From assembly GCA_937927415.1 (NCBI GenBank), contig CALBDS010000002.1, forward strand, positions 1 to 64,000: a stretch of 64,000 nt of DNA, given 5' to 3'. The position numbers were made by a program, and so were the translations under genes. The notes beneath the pieces were generated by a model that was not told the origin of the DNA, searched no databases, and saw nothing but the letters and a program-made list of their open reading frames with translations. Every line of letters starts with the position of its first letter. The first letter of the stretch is position 1. This DNA is from an uncultured Rhodospirillaceae bacterium (lineage in GTDB: Bacteria; Pseudomonadota; Alphaproteobacteria; Azospirillales; Azospirillaceae). This document shows, in pieces, positions 1-8,478 of the stretch.

Positions 1-1072
1 GCTCGGGATCGCGCGTGTTGGTGTGCGGCGACGGAACCACCGCCGGCAGGCTGGCGGCATAGGCCTTGTGCAGATCGGCGGTGCTGTCCGCGCCCACATC
101 CCCGCGGTACAGCATGAAGCCGCGCAGATTCTGTTCCGCTGCCGCGAATCCCAGGCGAATGGCGCGGTGGTAATCGCGCAGGGCGCCGTCGGATTCGCCG
201 ATGGTGGCCAGGGCGGAGGCCAGATTGCAATATGTCTCGGCAAAGCCGGGGCGCAAAGCCACCGCCCGCCGATAGGTCTGCACCGCCGCGGAGGGTTCGC
301 CGATGAGCTGCCGGACGTTGGCGGCGTTCACATAAGGATCGGCATAAGCCGGCAGCACCCGTGCCGCCCGCCGGTACTTGGACAGGGCCTCTGCCTGGAA
401 ATGGCCGCGTTGCACGGCGTTGGCCATGCCGTTGAGTGCCCGTGGGTCGTCGGGCTGCAGAGCCAGAGCGCAGCGGTAAGCCGCTGCTGCTGCCGCCGGC
501 TGACCCAGATTGTACAGCGCCTCCCCCCATCCCCGCCACACACCGGCGCGGGTGGGATGCCGGTGCGCCAGTGATCGGCAGGCCGCCGCCAGACGCTCGG
601 GCACGGCGGTGCGGATCAGGGCTTCGGCCAGCGCCTCCGCCGCCTCGCCGTCGCCGGGGTCGATGGCCAGGGCGTGCGCCATGGCGCACGCCGCCTCCTG
701 CCACCGGCCTGCGCGGGCCTCCAGCGATCCCAGCAGCACATAAGCGGCATTCAGGGACGGGTCCAGCATCAGCGCCCGCCGCGCCCGTGCGCCGGCGGCG
801 GCGGTATGCCCCAGCCCGGCCAGAAGCCGGGCGTGGTTGGCCCAGGCCGGGGCATGGTCCGGCTCATGGGCCTGGGCCTGACGGAACAGGGCGTCCGCTT
901 CGGCCGGACGATTTTGCAACATCCGTACCGTGGCGAGCATTTCCAAAGGAATGGCTGCCCCCGGCTGCCGGTTCAGGGCGGCGGCGCAAAGGGTCTCGGC
1001 ATCGGCGGTGCGGCCCGCGCGGATCAGGAGCAAAGCCTGTTCGCGGCTGAAAACAGGGGGGGGATGGCTCAT
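1..1072 (-). CDS. TPR protein with start of a SPINDLY-type O-GlcNAc transferase domain (3' end outside window)
   Basis: The gene runs leftward off the window from an ATG at 1072 (protein begins MSHPPPVFSREQALLLIRAG). The 357 visible residues are almost all TPR units, with repeated A-x-x-x-Y/F-R-x-A-L-x-L-x-P signatures. The last visible residues, YAASLPAVVPSPHTNTR, match the linker that precedes the catalytic GT41 half in the complete gene at 47221-48993, which has AASLPSLAPAPHTNTR. I therefore infer a soluble TPR-GT41 transferase that adds a sugar to protein Ser/Thr. Its catalytic half cannot be seen here. It is divergent from manC. Confidence 0.8.
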   Translation of the reverse strand, partial: MSHPPPVFSREQALLLIRAGRTADAETLCAAALNRQPGAAIPLEMLATVRMLQNRPAEADALFRQAQAHEPDHAPAWANHARLLAGLGHTAAAGARARRALMLDPSLNAAYVLLGSLEARAGRWQEAACAMAHALAIDPGDGEAAEALAEALIRTAVPERLAAACRSLAHRHPTRAGVWRGWGEALYNLGQPAAAAAAYRCALALQPDDPRALNGMANAVQRGHFQAEALSKYRRAARVLPAYADPYVNAANVRQLIGEPSAAVQTYRRAVALRPGFAETYCNLASALATIGESDGALRDYHRAIRLGFAAAEQNLRGFMLYRGDVGADSTADLHKAYAASLPAVVPSPHTNTRDPE

Positions 1073-1242
1073 AAGGGGTTTCTATACAGTCTGGGGAAGG
1101 GGGGACACCCAAATCAAAGAAAGGATAGTCGCTTTTCCCGGAGAGTGACTCGACGCTTTTTCCTTGAAAATAGCCGATGTTCCGGGCTGTTTTATCGCTC
1201 CGCCCGTGGTCGGTGTGGTGCCCTCTTGCGCAGTGAAAAGGC

Positions 1243-2682
1243 ATGGACGCGATGACTTCCCCCCGAAAGATCATTCCTGTTTTGATGTCGGGCGGTTCCG
1301 GTTCCCGGCTGTGGCCGATGTCGCGGGAACTGTACCCTAAGCAGCTTCTCAGCCTGTGTTCCGACAACTCCATGCTCCAGGACACGGCGTTGCGTGTCGC
1401 CGACGACAGCCGTTTCGCCGCTCCGCTGGTGATTTGCAACCAGGAGCACCGTTTCATCATCGCCGAGCAGCTTCGCCACATCGGGCGCGCGCCGGGAGCG
1501 ATCATCCTGGAGCCGGTGGGCCGCAACACCGCCGCGGCTTGCGCCGTGGCCGCGCTGAAGGTGGCGGAAACCGATCCTGACGCCCTGATTCTGGTTCTGC
1601 CCGCCGACCATATGATCCGTGACGTTGCTTCCTTCCTCGCCACGGTGGAAAAGGCGGCGGAGGCGGCTGCCGCCGGTTATCTCGTGACCTTCGGTATTCA
1701 GCCCACCGGGCCGGAGACCGGTTACGGCTACATCCGCCGGGGAAGTGCCCTGTCTCGTCCGGCGGGCGCCTACCGTGTCGCCGAATTCGTGGAGAAGCCC
1801 AACCGCGAGGTGGCGCAGCAGTATGTGGACGGCGGTGAGCATTTCTGGAACAGCGGCATGTTCCTGTTCCCCGTCGCCAAGCTGCTGAGCGAGATGGAGA
1901 TTTATGAACCGGCGGTGCTGGACGCCTGCCGCCGGGCGCTGGCCCAGGGTGCGTCGGATCTGGATTTCCTGCGTCTGGACGCTGATGCCTTTGCCGCCGC
2001 CCCATCCATCTCTGTCGATTACGCGGTGATGGAACGCACCGATTCCGCCGTTGTGATCCCCGCCGATCTGGGTTGGACCGACGTGGGGGCCTGGTCGGCT
2101 CTGTGGGATGTCGGCGCGAAGGACGAGAGCGGTAACGTGGCCATCGGCGACGTGGTGATGCATCAGGCCGGCAACTGCTACGTCCGCTCCGAACAGCATC
2201 TGACCGCCGTGGTCGGGCTGGATGACGTGGTGGTGGTGGTGACCGACGATGCGGTGCTGGTGGCCGACCGCAACAAGGTCCAGGACGTCAAGGCCGTGGT
2301 CGAGCGGCTGAAGAAGGAAGGCCGCAGCGAACCGGTCAGTCACCGCAAGGTGCATCGTCCCTGGGGTGCCTATCAGTCGATTCATTCGGGTGAGCGTTTT
2401 CAGGTGAAGTGCCTGACCGTGTCGCCGGGCCGCCAGCTTTCGCTGCAAAAGCATTATCACCGCGCCGAGCACTGGGTGGTGGTGTCGGGCACCGCCTTGG
2501 TCACCCGTGGCGATGAACAGATGATGGTCTATGAGAACCAGTCGATCTATATCCCCATGGGCACGGTCCATCGTCTGGAAAACCCCGGCAAGGTGCCGCT
2601 GAACCTGATCGAGGTGCAGTCCGGCTCGTATTTGGGGGAGGACGATATCGTTCGCCTTGAAGATATGTACGGACGGAATTGA
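1243..2682 (+). CDS. manC: Mannose-1-phosphate guanylyltransferase / mannose-6-phosphate isomerase
   Basis: Bifunctional type II PMI-GMP enzyme that makes GDP-mannose, the precursor of mannose and GDP-sugar units in surface polysaccharide. The 479 residues match the family length. The N-terminal nucleotidyltransferase signature GGSGSRLWPMSR starts near residue 17, with FVEKP further on. The C-terminal cupin isomerase half carries the Q-x-H-x-x-R-x-E-H-W motif (QKHYHRAEHW) and an IPMGTVHRLENPG segment. The start is ATG 1243 or ATG 1252; an AAAAGG stretch sits too close to the first and about 10 bases before the second. A possible -35 TTGAAA lies at 1164-1169 with only a poor -10. The gene ends in a strong terminator. 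Confidence 0.95.
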   Translation: MDAMTSPRKIIPVLMSGGSGSRLWPMSRELYPKQLLSLCSDNSMLQDTALRVADDSRFAAPLVICNQEHRFIIAEQLRHIGRAPGAIILEPVGRNTAAACAVAALKVAETDPDALILVLPADHMIRDVASFLATVEKAAEAAAAGYLVTFGIQPTGPETGYGYIRRGSALSRPAGAYRVAEFVEKPNREVAQQYVDGGEHFWNSGMFLFPVAKLLSEMEIYEPAVLDACRRALAQGASDLDFLRLDADAFAAAPSISVDYAVMERTDSAVVIPADLGWTDVGAWSALWDVGAKDESGNVAIGDVVMHQAGNCYVRSEQHLTAVVGLDDVVVVVTDDAVLVADRNKVQDVKAVVERLKKEGRSEPVSHRKVHRPWGAYQSIHSGERFQVKCLTVSPGRQLSLQKHYHRAEHWVVVSGTALVTRGDEQMMVYENQSIYIPMGTVHRLENPGKVPLNLIEVQSGSYLGEDDIVRLEDMYGRN

Positions 2683-2704
2683 TCTTCCGGCATGTTCGTG
2701 AAAC

Positions 2705-2737
2705 ACCCCCGCCGTTCGCCGGCGGGGGTCTTTTTTT
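2705..2737 (+). terminator. Rho-independent terminator of manC
   Basis: A perfect 10-bp GC-rich stem (2705-2714 with 2720-2729) closes a 5-base loop and is followed by C and seven T. It lies 22 bases after the manC stop, so manC and the next gene are probably separate units. Confidence 0.9.
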
Positions 2738-2754
2738 GAGAGGACGGACGGGGC

Positions 2755-4236
2755 ATGACGGCGGTCGGTGGCGCTGACTGGGGACACATTCTGGCGGAAC
2801 GGGCCGTCGAGGCGGAGCGTACGGGCCGTCTGGCCGACGCCCGGCGATATTACGAGTTCATCTTGTGTTTGCAGCCGGATTATCTCCCGCTGTTCTTCCC
2901 CCTGTCCCAGATCTGTCTGGCCATGGGCCGGCGGGAGGACGCCCGGCATCTGCTTCGGCGCGCAGTCGGAGTGAATGGCGGTTTTCCGTCGGCGCGACTG
3001 TTGGGCGGGGTCGTGGAGGCCATGTGCGGGGCGGTGGATGAGGCGGGCGTCCTGTTCGAAACGGCGATGGCCGATGTCGGAAAGCCTTGGAACCTCCAGG
3101 ATTTCCGCACCCCTCTGGCCGATTGGTCCCGCTTCATCGACGCGATGCGGCAGGGCTATTTCGGCGCCGTGGAGCACATGGGCCGGGCGGCGCCCGCGGT
3201 TTATGGCGCGCAGACGGTGGATGCTGCCTGTCCGGTCTGCGGTTCCCGCCCGGTGACCGGGTTGTTTTCGGTGACTGCCCGGCAGGCGGCGGCGCATTTC
3301 TGCCGTTCATCCTTCAACGCACCGGCGTTCCACGAACTGAGCCGCCACATCACCGCCCTGTGGGGCGGGGAGGACTGCACCATTGCCCGCTGCGGGGTTT
3401 GCGGTTTTGGTTTCGCCCATCCCTATGTTGCGGGGGATGCGCATTTCTACGAGGTCACCTTCGACGAGGCGATCTATCCCGACGACAAATGGGAATTCGA
3501 AGCCACCCGCACGGCGTTGCAGGCTCGGCGGGACGCAGGCACTCCGGTGGAAACCCTGCTGGAAGCCGGCGCGGGCAAGGGAGCCTTTATCACCTCTCTG
3601 GTCCCTGGCCTGATGCGGGCGGAAAACATCGCCTTTACCGAATACAACACCGCGTGGCAGGACACGTTGACCGGGCGCGGCTTCACCGCCCTGCCCCCTG
3701 ATACCATCAGCCAGCCCCCGACCTCTCTGCATGGCCGGTTCGATGCGGTGTGCGCCTTCCAGGTGATCGAGCATTGCGCCCGGCTGGACGAGATATTCGC
3801 CGGTTTCGCCACCCTGGTGCGTCCGGGCGGAAGCCTGTTCGTGGCGATGCCGGGAACGCCGATGACCGAGCTTGCCGAACGGAGCGGCGGTGTGATCGAC
3901 ATGCCGCCGAACCATATCGGCCGCTGGACGCCGGCAGCCCTGGACATCATGGGGCGCCGCCACGGCTGGACCGTGGTCGAATGCCGGCTGGATCCCAAGG
4001 AGACGCCGGCGGATCGGCTGCGTTTTCTGCAGTCCTCGCTTTTCATGCGGGAAATCCAGATTCCGGGAAGCCTGGCCCAGGCCATCAGCGTCTGTCCCGA
4101 CACGGGGCTGCGCGAATCCCTGATCCAGATGCTGGCCTCCTGGTACCGTTACCGTTTGCAGGGAACCGCCCCCCATCTGGCCAGCCCGGTGTTCAGCAGC
4201 ACCTTGTGGGCGCATCTGGTCCGTGATCAGGGATAG
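2755..4236 (+). CDS. TPR-like protein with zinc-binding-like segment and class I SAM methyltransferase domain
   Basis: The 493-residue protein has three parts. An N-terminal helical region resembles TPR. A cysteine segment follows (CPVCGS near residue 160 and CGVCGFGF near residue 218), as in methyltransferases with a small zinc ribbon. The rest is a Methyltransf_23-like domain with motif I LLEAGAGKGAF near residue 268 and FDAVCAFQVIEH near residue 330. It probably methylates a sugar or sugar nucleotide in the glycan pathway, but the substrate is unknown. GAGAGGA about 10 bases before ATG 2755 supports the start. It follows the manC terminator and precedes gmhA by 110 bases. Confidence 0.8.
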   Translation: MTAVGGADWGHILAERAVEAERTGRLADARRYYEFILCLQPDYLPLFFPLSQICLAMGRREDARHLLRRAVGVNGGFPSARLLGGVVEAMCGAVDEAGVLFETAMADVGKPWNLQDFRTPLADWSRFIDAMRQGYFGAVEHMGRAAPAVYGAQTVDAACPVCGSRPVTGLFSVTARQAAAHFCRSSFNAPAFHELSRHITALWGGEDCTIARCGVCGFGFAHPYVAGDAHFYEVTFDEAIYPDDKWEFEATRTALQARRDAGTPVETLLEAGAGKGAFITSLVPGLMRAENIAFTEYNTAWQDTLTGRGFTALPPDTISQPPTSLHGRFDAVCAFQVIEHCARLDEIFAGFATLVRPGGSLFVAMPGTPMTELAERSGGVIDMPPNHIGRWTPAALDIMGRRHGWTVVECRLDPKETPADRLRFLQSSLFMREIQIPGSLAQAISVCPDTGLRESLIQMLASWYRYRLQGTAPHLASPVFSSTLWAHLVRDQG

Positions 4237-4346
4237 CGGCGGCGGCTCTGTGCGTTGAACCGGACGGGGAAAGGGCGTTACTGTCCTGCCAACCGTCCGG
4301 GCATCCGTGGCCGGATCTGACACCTTCTGCCGGGAGCTTCGCCGGA

Positions 4347-4928
4347 ATGGATCTCGACGCCTATTTCTCCCAAGAGATGACCGATCACGCCGAGGCGGCG
4401 GCACGCACCGCTGCGGCGGTGCGTGGGCCATTTCGGCAACTGGTGGATGCCTGCGTCACCGCCGTGCGGGCGGGGAACAAGATCATGCTGTTCGGCAACG
4501 GCGGCAGTGCGTCCGACGCCCAGCATCTGGCGACCGAACTGACCGTTCGTTACGTCAAGGACCGTGCCCCCATCGCCGCCATCGCGCTCAACACCGACAC
4601 CTCGGCCCTGACCGCCATCGGCAACGATCTGGGGTTCGATCATCTGTTTGCCCGTCAGGTCCGTGCCTTGGGACGGGCGGGTGACGTGGTCATCGGCATC
4701 ACCACCTCGGGCAACAGCCCGAATGTGCTGCTGGCGCTGGAAGCGGCGCGGGAGATGGGGATCGTTCCCGCTGCCCTGTCGGGCCGCGACGGAGGCCGTT
4801 TGCCGGGTCTGGCCGATCCGTTGCTGGTGGTGCCCAGTGATGTGACCGCGCGTATCCAGGAAATGCACATCACCCTTGGCCATATGCTGTGCGGTGCGCT
4901 GGAACGGGAACTGGGGCTGGTTTCCTGA
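4347..4928 (+). CDS. gmhA: Sedoheptulose-7-phosphate isomerase (SIS domain)
   Basis: GmhA converts sedoheptulose 7-phosphate to D-glycero-D-manno-heptose 7-phosphate, the first step toward the ADP- or GDP-heptose used in LPS core and other surface glycans. The protein is 193 residues, the usual length. It has the SIS phosphosugar signature NGGSASDAQH at residues 51-60, LATELTVRY just after it, and the C-terminal helix IQEMHITLGHMLC with the conserved Glu and His. GGGAG lies about 10 bases before ATG 4347. The next heptose-pathway enzyme, HldE, is encoded at 31838, well apart from it. Confidence 0.93.
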   Translation: MDLDAYFSQEMTDHAEAAARTAAAVRGPFRQLVDACVTAVRAGNKIMLFGNGGSASDAQHLATELTVRYVKDRAPIAAIALNTDTSALTAIGNDLGFDHLFARQVRALGRAGDVVIGITTSGNSPNVLLALEAAREMGIVPAALSGRDGGRLPGLADPLLVVPSDVTARIQEMHITLGHMLCGALERELGLVS

Positions 4929-4936
4929 CCATCCGG

Positions 4937-4966
4937 TTGTGGAACGACCTTTGCTTATCCTATAAA
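4937..4966 (+). promoter_or_regulatory. Candidate sigma-70-type promoter for pseB
   Basis: TTGTGG at 4937-4942 and TATAAA at 4961-4966 are separated by 18 bases in an AT-rich patch. The predicted start of transcription near 4973 leaves a leader of about 25 bases before the GTG start. Recognised by eye only. Confidence 0.4.
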
Positions 4967-4997
4967 ATCGCCTTACCTTCCGGCTGGAGCCGTACCT

Positions 4998-6080
4998 GTG
5001 CCGCCACATCCCTCATCTTCTGCGCCGACGCCGCCGTTACAGGTGGTGCATGAGCCGTTCGAAGGGCTGCTGGCCCAGGCCTTCGCCGGTTTTACCGACG
5101 CCTCGATTCTGGTGACGGGGGGAACGGGGTCGTTCGGCCGGCGTTTCATCGACACGGTGCTGCGCCGATCCCGACCGCGGCGGGTGATCGTCTTTTCCCG
5201 TGACGAGTTCAAGCAGTTCGAGATGCAGCAGCAGCTGGGCAGCGAATGGGCCGGGCAACTGCGTTTCTTCATCGGCGACGTGCGCGACAGCGGACGGCTG
5301 GAAATGGCCATGCGGGAGGTGGATGTCTGCGTTCACGCCGCTGCGCTGAAGCATGTGCCGGCGGCGGAATACAACCCCATGGAATGCATCCGCACCAATG
5401 TCAACGGGGCGGAAAACGTGGTGCGGGCGGCCCTGCGGACCGGGGTGCGCAAGGTCATCGCCCTGTCCACCGACAAGGCGGCCAATCCCATCAATCTCTA
5501 TGGGGCCAGTAAACTTGCTGCCGACAAGGTGTTCATCGCCGCCAACAACCTGTCGGGATCGGTGGGCACCCGCTTTTCCGTGGTGCGCTATGGCAATGTG
5601 GTGGGGTCGCGCGGCAGCGTCATTCCGTTGTTTCGCCGCCTGATCGACGAAGGTGCCGACAGTCTGCCCATCACCGATCCGCGGATGACCCGGTTCTGGA
5701 TCACCCTGCAGCACGGGGTGGATTTCGTGGTGTCGTGCTTCCCCATGATGCAGGGGGGGGAGATTTTCGTGCCCAAGATCCCCAGCATGACCATCACCGA
5801 TCTGGCTGAATGCATGGCCCCCGGCCTGCCTCATCGGGTCATTGGTATCCGTCCGGGGGAAAAGCTGCACGAGATGATGATCACCGCCGACGACGCCCGC
5901 CTGACTTTCGAGATGGGCGACCGTTACGTGATCGAGCCGGCCTTCAACTGGTGGACGCGGGCGGCTTATGAAAAGCTGGGTTGCCGCCCGGTGCCCGATG
6001 ATTTTCGCTATTCCAGCGATACCAACACCAACTGGCTGGACGGGCCGGGGCTGGCCCGGCTGCTGGCGGAGAAGCCCTAG
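4998..6080 (+). CDS. pseB: UDP-N-acetylglucosamine 4,6-dehydratase (inverting) family protein
   Basis: PseB/FlaA1/CapD-family extended SDR. PseB removes water from UDP-GlcNAc as the first step to pseudaminic acid; close relatives feed other deoxy-amino sugars. The 360-residue protein has the Rossmann motif VTGGTGSFG at residues 39-47, then HAAALKHVPAAEYNP, STDKAANPINLYGASK (family catalytic Asp-Lys-Tyr region), VRYGNVVGSRGSV and IRPGEKLHEMMI, all typical. The start is GTG 4998; the 35 residues before the Rossmann fold are longer than usual. No pseC, pseH or pseI follows, so the final sugar is not established here. It converges on the next gene with 5 bases between. Confidence 0.85.
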   Translation: MPPHPSSSAPTPPLQVVHEPFEGLLAQAFAGFTDASILVTGGTGSFGRRFIDTVLRRSRPRRVIVFSRDEFKQFEMQQQLGSEWAGQLRFFIGDVRDSGRLEMAMREVDVCVHAAALKHVPAAEYNPMECIRTNVNGAENVVRAALRTGVRKVIALSTDKAANPINLYGASKLAADKVFIAANNLSGSVGTRFSVVRYGNVVGSRGSVIPLFRRLIDEGADSLPITDPRMTRFWITLQHGVDFVVSCFPMMQGGEIFVPKIPSMTITDLAECMAPGLPHRVIGIRPGEKLHEMMITADDARLTFEMGDRYVIEPAFNWWTRAAYEKLGCRPVPDDFRYSSDTNTNWLDGPGLARLLAEKP

Positions 6081-6085
6081 GTTTT

Positions 6086-7939
6086 TTAGCCCTCGCCGGG
6101 CGGCCCGCCCCCCTCCCGCCGCCGCAGCAGATCGGGTGTCGGCGTGCAGTCGAGGATGGCCCGCGCCAGGGCCATGACGCCGCCAGAAAAATGCACCGAC
6201 CGGCGGCGGAACAGCGTCAGGTACAGGGCGCACATGACCGTCGCCACCGTCAGCACCGGCCCGCGGGGCAGCGCCATGATGTCGGCGGGATCGGCCCCGA
6301 ACATCCGCCGCAGGGGGAAATAGCGCATCGGCCCGCGGATGACCCAATGGCGCATCACCGCCCGCCGCAGCCGTTCGGGATCGGCCCCGTTGAGCAATTC
6401 GTCCTTCAGCCCTTTCCAGTAATAGGGCGGCTCCGCCCCCTCCCCCACCACGAGGGCGAACACGTCGCGGATGAAGGCGTCCACCGCCGCCGAAGTGCGG
6501 TGGACTTGGGCGCGGGCCAGCAGCAGATGCATCAGCGCGGCCCGCCCATGGAACGTCAGTCGCGTGGCGGCGATGGCGGTTTCCACCTCCTCGCGGTGTT
6601 CGGGCGGCAGGTGGCGGCGAGCGAACAAACGGAGGTTGGCGCGGTAGCCGTCTTCGGTCAGGCGGATGTGCGGCTTGCGCACCCGGCCCAGCAGCGGCCC
6701 CAGCAGTGGCCATGTGGGGCGCAGCAGATGTTCATGCACCCGCCCATCCCCCGGCGCCCATTGACATCCCAAGGTACGGAAGCGCGACCCCAGGGATTGG
6801 GTGAAGGCGTGGGGGTTGATGCGTCCGGGAATCCCCCACAGGCGGGCGGCGCGGGTGCCGTGCTCGATATCCTCCCATTCCATCCAGCCGCGCCCGGCAT
6901 CCTGGGGACACAGCCGCCACAGGGACCGCTTGGCCATGTACAGGCTGCCGATGACGTAATCCTCGCCCGTGTGCACGGCGGCATGGCCGTAGGCCTGCTG
7001 GTAACGCTCCTCGCCGAAGATCAATGGCTGGGCATGGGTGCCGCCGTCGGCGGGCCGTGCTTCGAACAGGCCCAGGGGCCGCCAGATCAGGGTTTCGATG
7101 TCGGCGTACCGCTGACCGGTCAGGTTGGCACGGTCGTAGAAATAAAAACCCTGGAACCCGGTGAAGGGGTAATCGTCGCCAAAGGCCCGCACCGCTGCCA
7201 TGAAGCCCAGGGACAGGATCACCCGGTCGTGCAGCAGGCACAGGTTGCCGTGGGATGCCGCCGCGGCCAGCCGGTTCTTTTTGTCGCCCAGGTGCAGTGG
7301 CGTGGGCGGCAGATCCTCCCCAATCACCCGCACCCGGTCATGGTAAAGGAAGTTGGCGCCCGGCTGTCCACACAGGATGATCTCCAGCCGAGGAACCCCC
7401 AGCTCCAAAATCCGCCCGACGCAGGCGTTGAGCGCCGACGCGTCCCCCGGCCCGCACGGAATGCCGAAGGTCCAATCCTCCAGCCCGGTGTCGGCGGCAA
7501 TGGAAGCGGGGGCGGTCTTGCGGTAGGTCCGCACGCTCATGCCCGCCACCACCTCCTCCCCTTCCATGGTCAGGGAGGGGGCGTAATAGCGCCGGGCGAA
7601 GGGAGGCTCGCCTCCCGGCTCCTCCACCACCATCAGCCGTGCCCCGACCGGCGCCCGATGGAACACGTCCCAGGCGATCAGCGGCCCCATGCGGGTGTCG
7701 GTACCGATCCCGATCAACGCCACCGCCGCACTTGCCCCCGCGTGAAAGAAGCGGGTGGTGGCGTCCACCGTTACCGCCATCGCCGCCCGGTTCACCCCGC
7801 CGCCGTCACGAAAGGTCAGCGCCTGCTCCATCCCGGCCGCCGCCAGCCATTGGGCCAGCGCCGGGTCCAGCCGGGCGACGGGGGCGGCGGACAGCCGGGA
7901 CATGGTGTGGCGGTTGTGGTGGAACCGGATGATCCGCAT
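6086..7939 (-). CDS. Uncharacterised protein, GT-A-like paralogue B of a two-member family
   Basis: The 617-residue protein starts at ATG 7939, five bases after the preceding stop in the operon. I do not recognise a named family. It is clearly paralogous to the product of 8475-10292. Shared landmarks in order are a WDVFHRAPVGARL segment near residue 90, an RRYYAP segment, then LEIILCGQP, ASHGNLCLLHDRVIL, GDDYPFTGFQGF and DRANLTGQRYADIETLIW. A W-x-E-W-E-D-I-E-H segment near residue 385 looks like the acidic catalytic region of GT-A glycosyltransferases. The C-terminal 200 residues have hydrophobic stretches but no clear membrane anchor. A glycosyltransferase role is inferred from this and from context. 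Confidence 0.6.
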   Translation of the reverse strand: MRIIRFHHNRHTMSRLSAAPVARLDPALAQWLAAAGMEQALTFRDGGGVNRAAMAVTVDATTRFFHAGASAAVALIGIGTDTRMGPLIAWDVFHRAPVGARLMVVEEPGGEPPFARRYYAPSLTMEGEEVVAGMSVRTYRKTAPASIAADTGLEDWTFGIPCGPGDASALNACVGRILELGVPRLEIILCGQPGANFLYHDRVRVIGEDLPPTPLHLGDKKNRLAAAASHGNLCLLHDRVILSLGFMAAVRAFGDDYPFTGFQGFYFYDRANLTGQRYADIETLIWRPLGLFEARPADGGTHAQPLIFGEERYQQAYGHAAVHTGEDYVIGSLYMAKRSLWRLCPQDAGRGWMEWEDIEHGTRAARLWGIPGRINPHAFTQSLGSRFRTLGCQWAPGDGRVHEHLLRPTWPLLGPLLGRVRKPHIRLTEDGYRANLRLFARRHLPPEHREEVETAIAATRLTFHGRAALMHLLLARAQVHRTSAAVDAFIRDVFALVVGEGAEPPYYWKGLKDELLNGADPERLRRAVMRHWVIRGPMRYFPLRRMFGADPADIMALPRGPVLTVATVMCALYLTLFRRRSVHFSGGVMALARAILDCTPTPDLLRRREGGGPPGEG

Positions 7940-7944
7940 GGCGG

Positions 7945-8478
7945 TCACCACAGCCCCAGCGGGCGCAGAACCCAATCGATGACCCGCTGACGCAGGAACC
8001 GTCCGAGCCGGGTCGGACGGGCGATCAGCGGCAGGCGCACCGCGGAATATTCGCTGAACAGGATGCTGTCGCCGACGATCTGGTTGGCGAAGGAACGCAG
8101 CTCCGCAAAGCTGCGGTGCGGATGGCTCAGGTACAGTCGGGGCCGGATCGCCTCCACCAGCGCCGGCATGCGCGCCGCGGGGGCGGGAACCACCACCACA
8201 CCCTGCCATCCCGCCGCCAGGGCCGCCGCCGTCTGATCGGGCAGCGCGTCCAGCGGGCCGGTGTAGAGAATCGCCGGGGCCGCGGGGGCCGGGCCGTCCA
8301 GGGTTGGGACTGCGGGCATCGGTGCCGTGTCTGCCGGCAGGGCGGCAAGATAGGCGGCGGTCAGCACGGTGAAATCGGGAAGTGGCGCATCCGCTGCCAG
8401 CCGTGCCGCCAGCCGGTCCGCCAAGGTGGTGTTGGCGGCCAAGGCGTCGGCCTCGATGAAATGGAACCGCAGGGTCAT
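7945..8478 (-). CDS. Orphan 177-residue protein between two paralogues
   Basis: The gene begins at ATG 8478 and overlaps the upstream stop as ATGA, which implies translational coupling. The protein (MTLRFHFIEADALAANTTLA...) is alanine- and proline-rich in its first half. It has a short alpha/beta-looking core (ILYTGPLDALP, GWQGVVVVPAPAARMP, RLYLSHPHRSFAELRSFANQIVGDS) and a basic, aromatic C-terminus. I recognise no family, signal peptide or catalytic motif. Its fixed place between the two large paralogues suggests it works with them, but function is unknown. Confidence 0.6.
   Translation of the reverse strand: MTLRFHFIEADALAANTTLADRLAARLAADAPLPDFTVLTAAYLAALPADTAPMPAVPTLDGPAPAAPAILYTGPLDALPDQTAAALAAGWQGVVVVPAPAARMPALVEAIRPRLYLSHPHRSFAELRSFANQIVGDSILFSEYSAVRLPLIARPTRLGRFLRQRVIDWVLRPLGLW

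Noticed and set aside
1192..3297. A 701-codon minus-strand open frame over manC
   Set aside because: His-, Gln- and Arg-rich shadow; manC on the plus strand has all family motifs.
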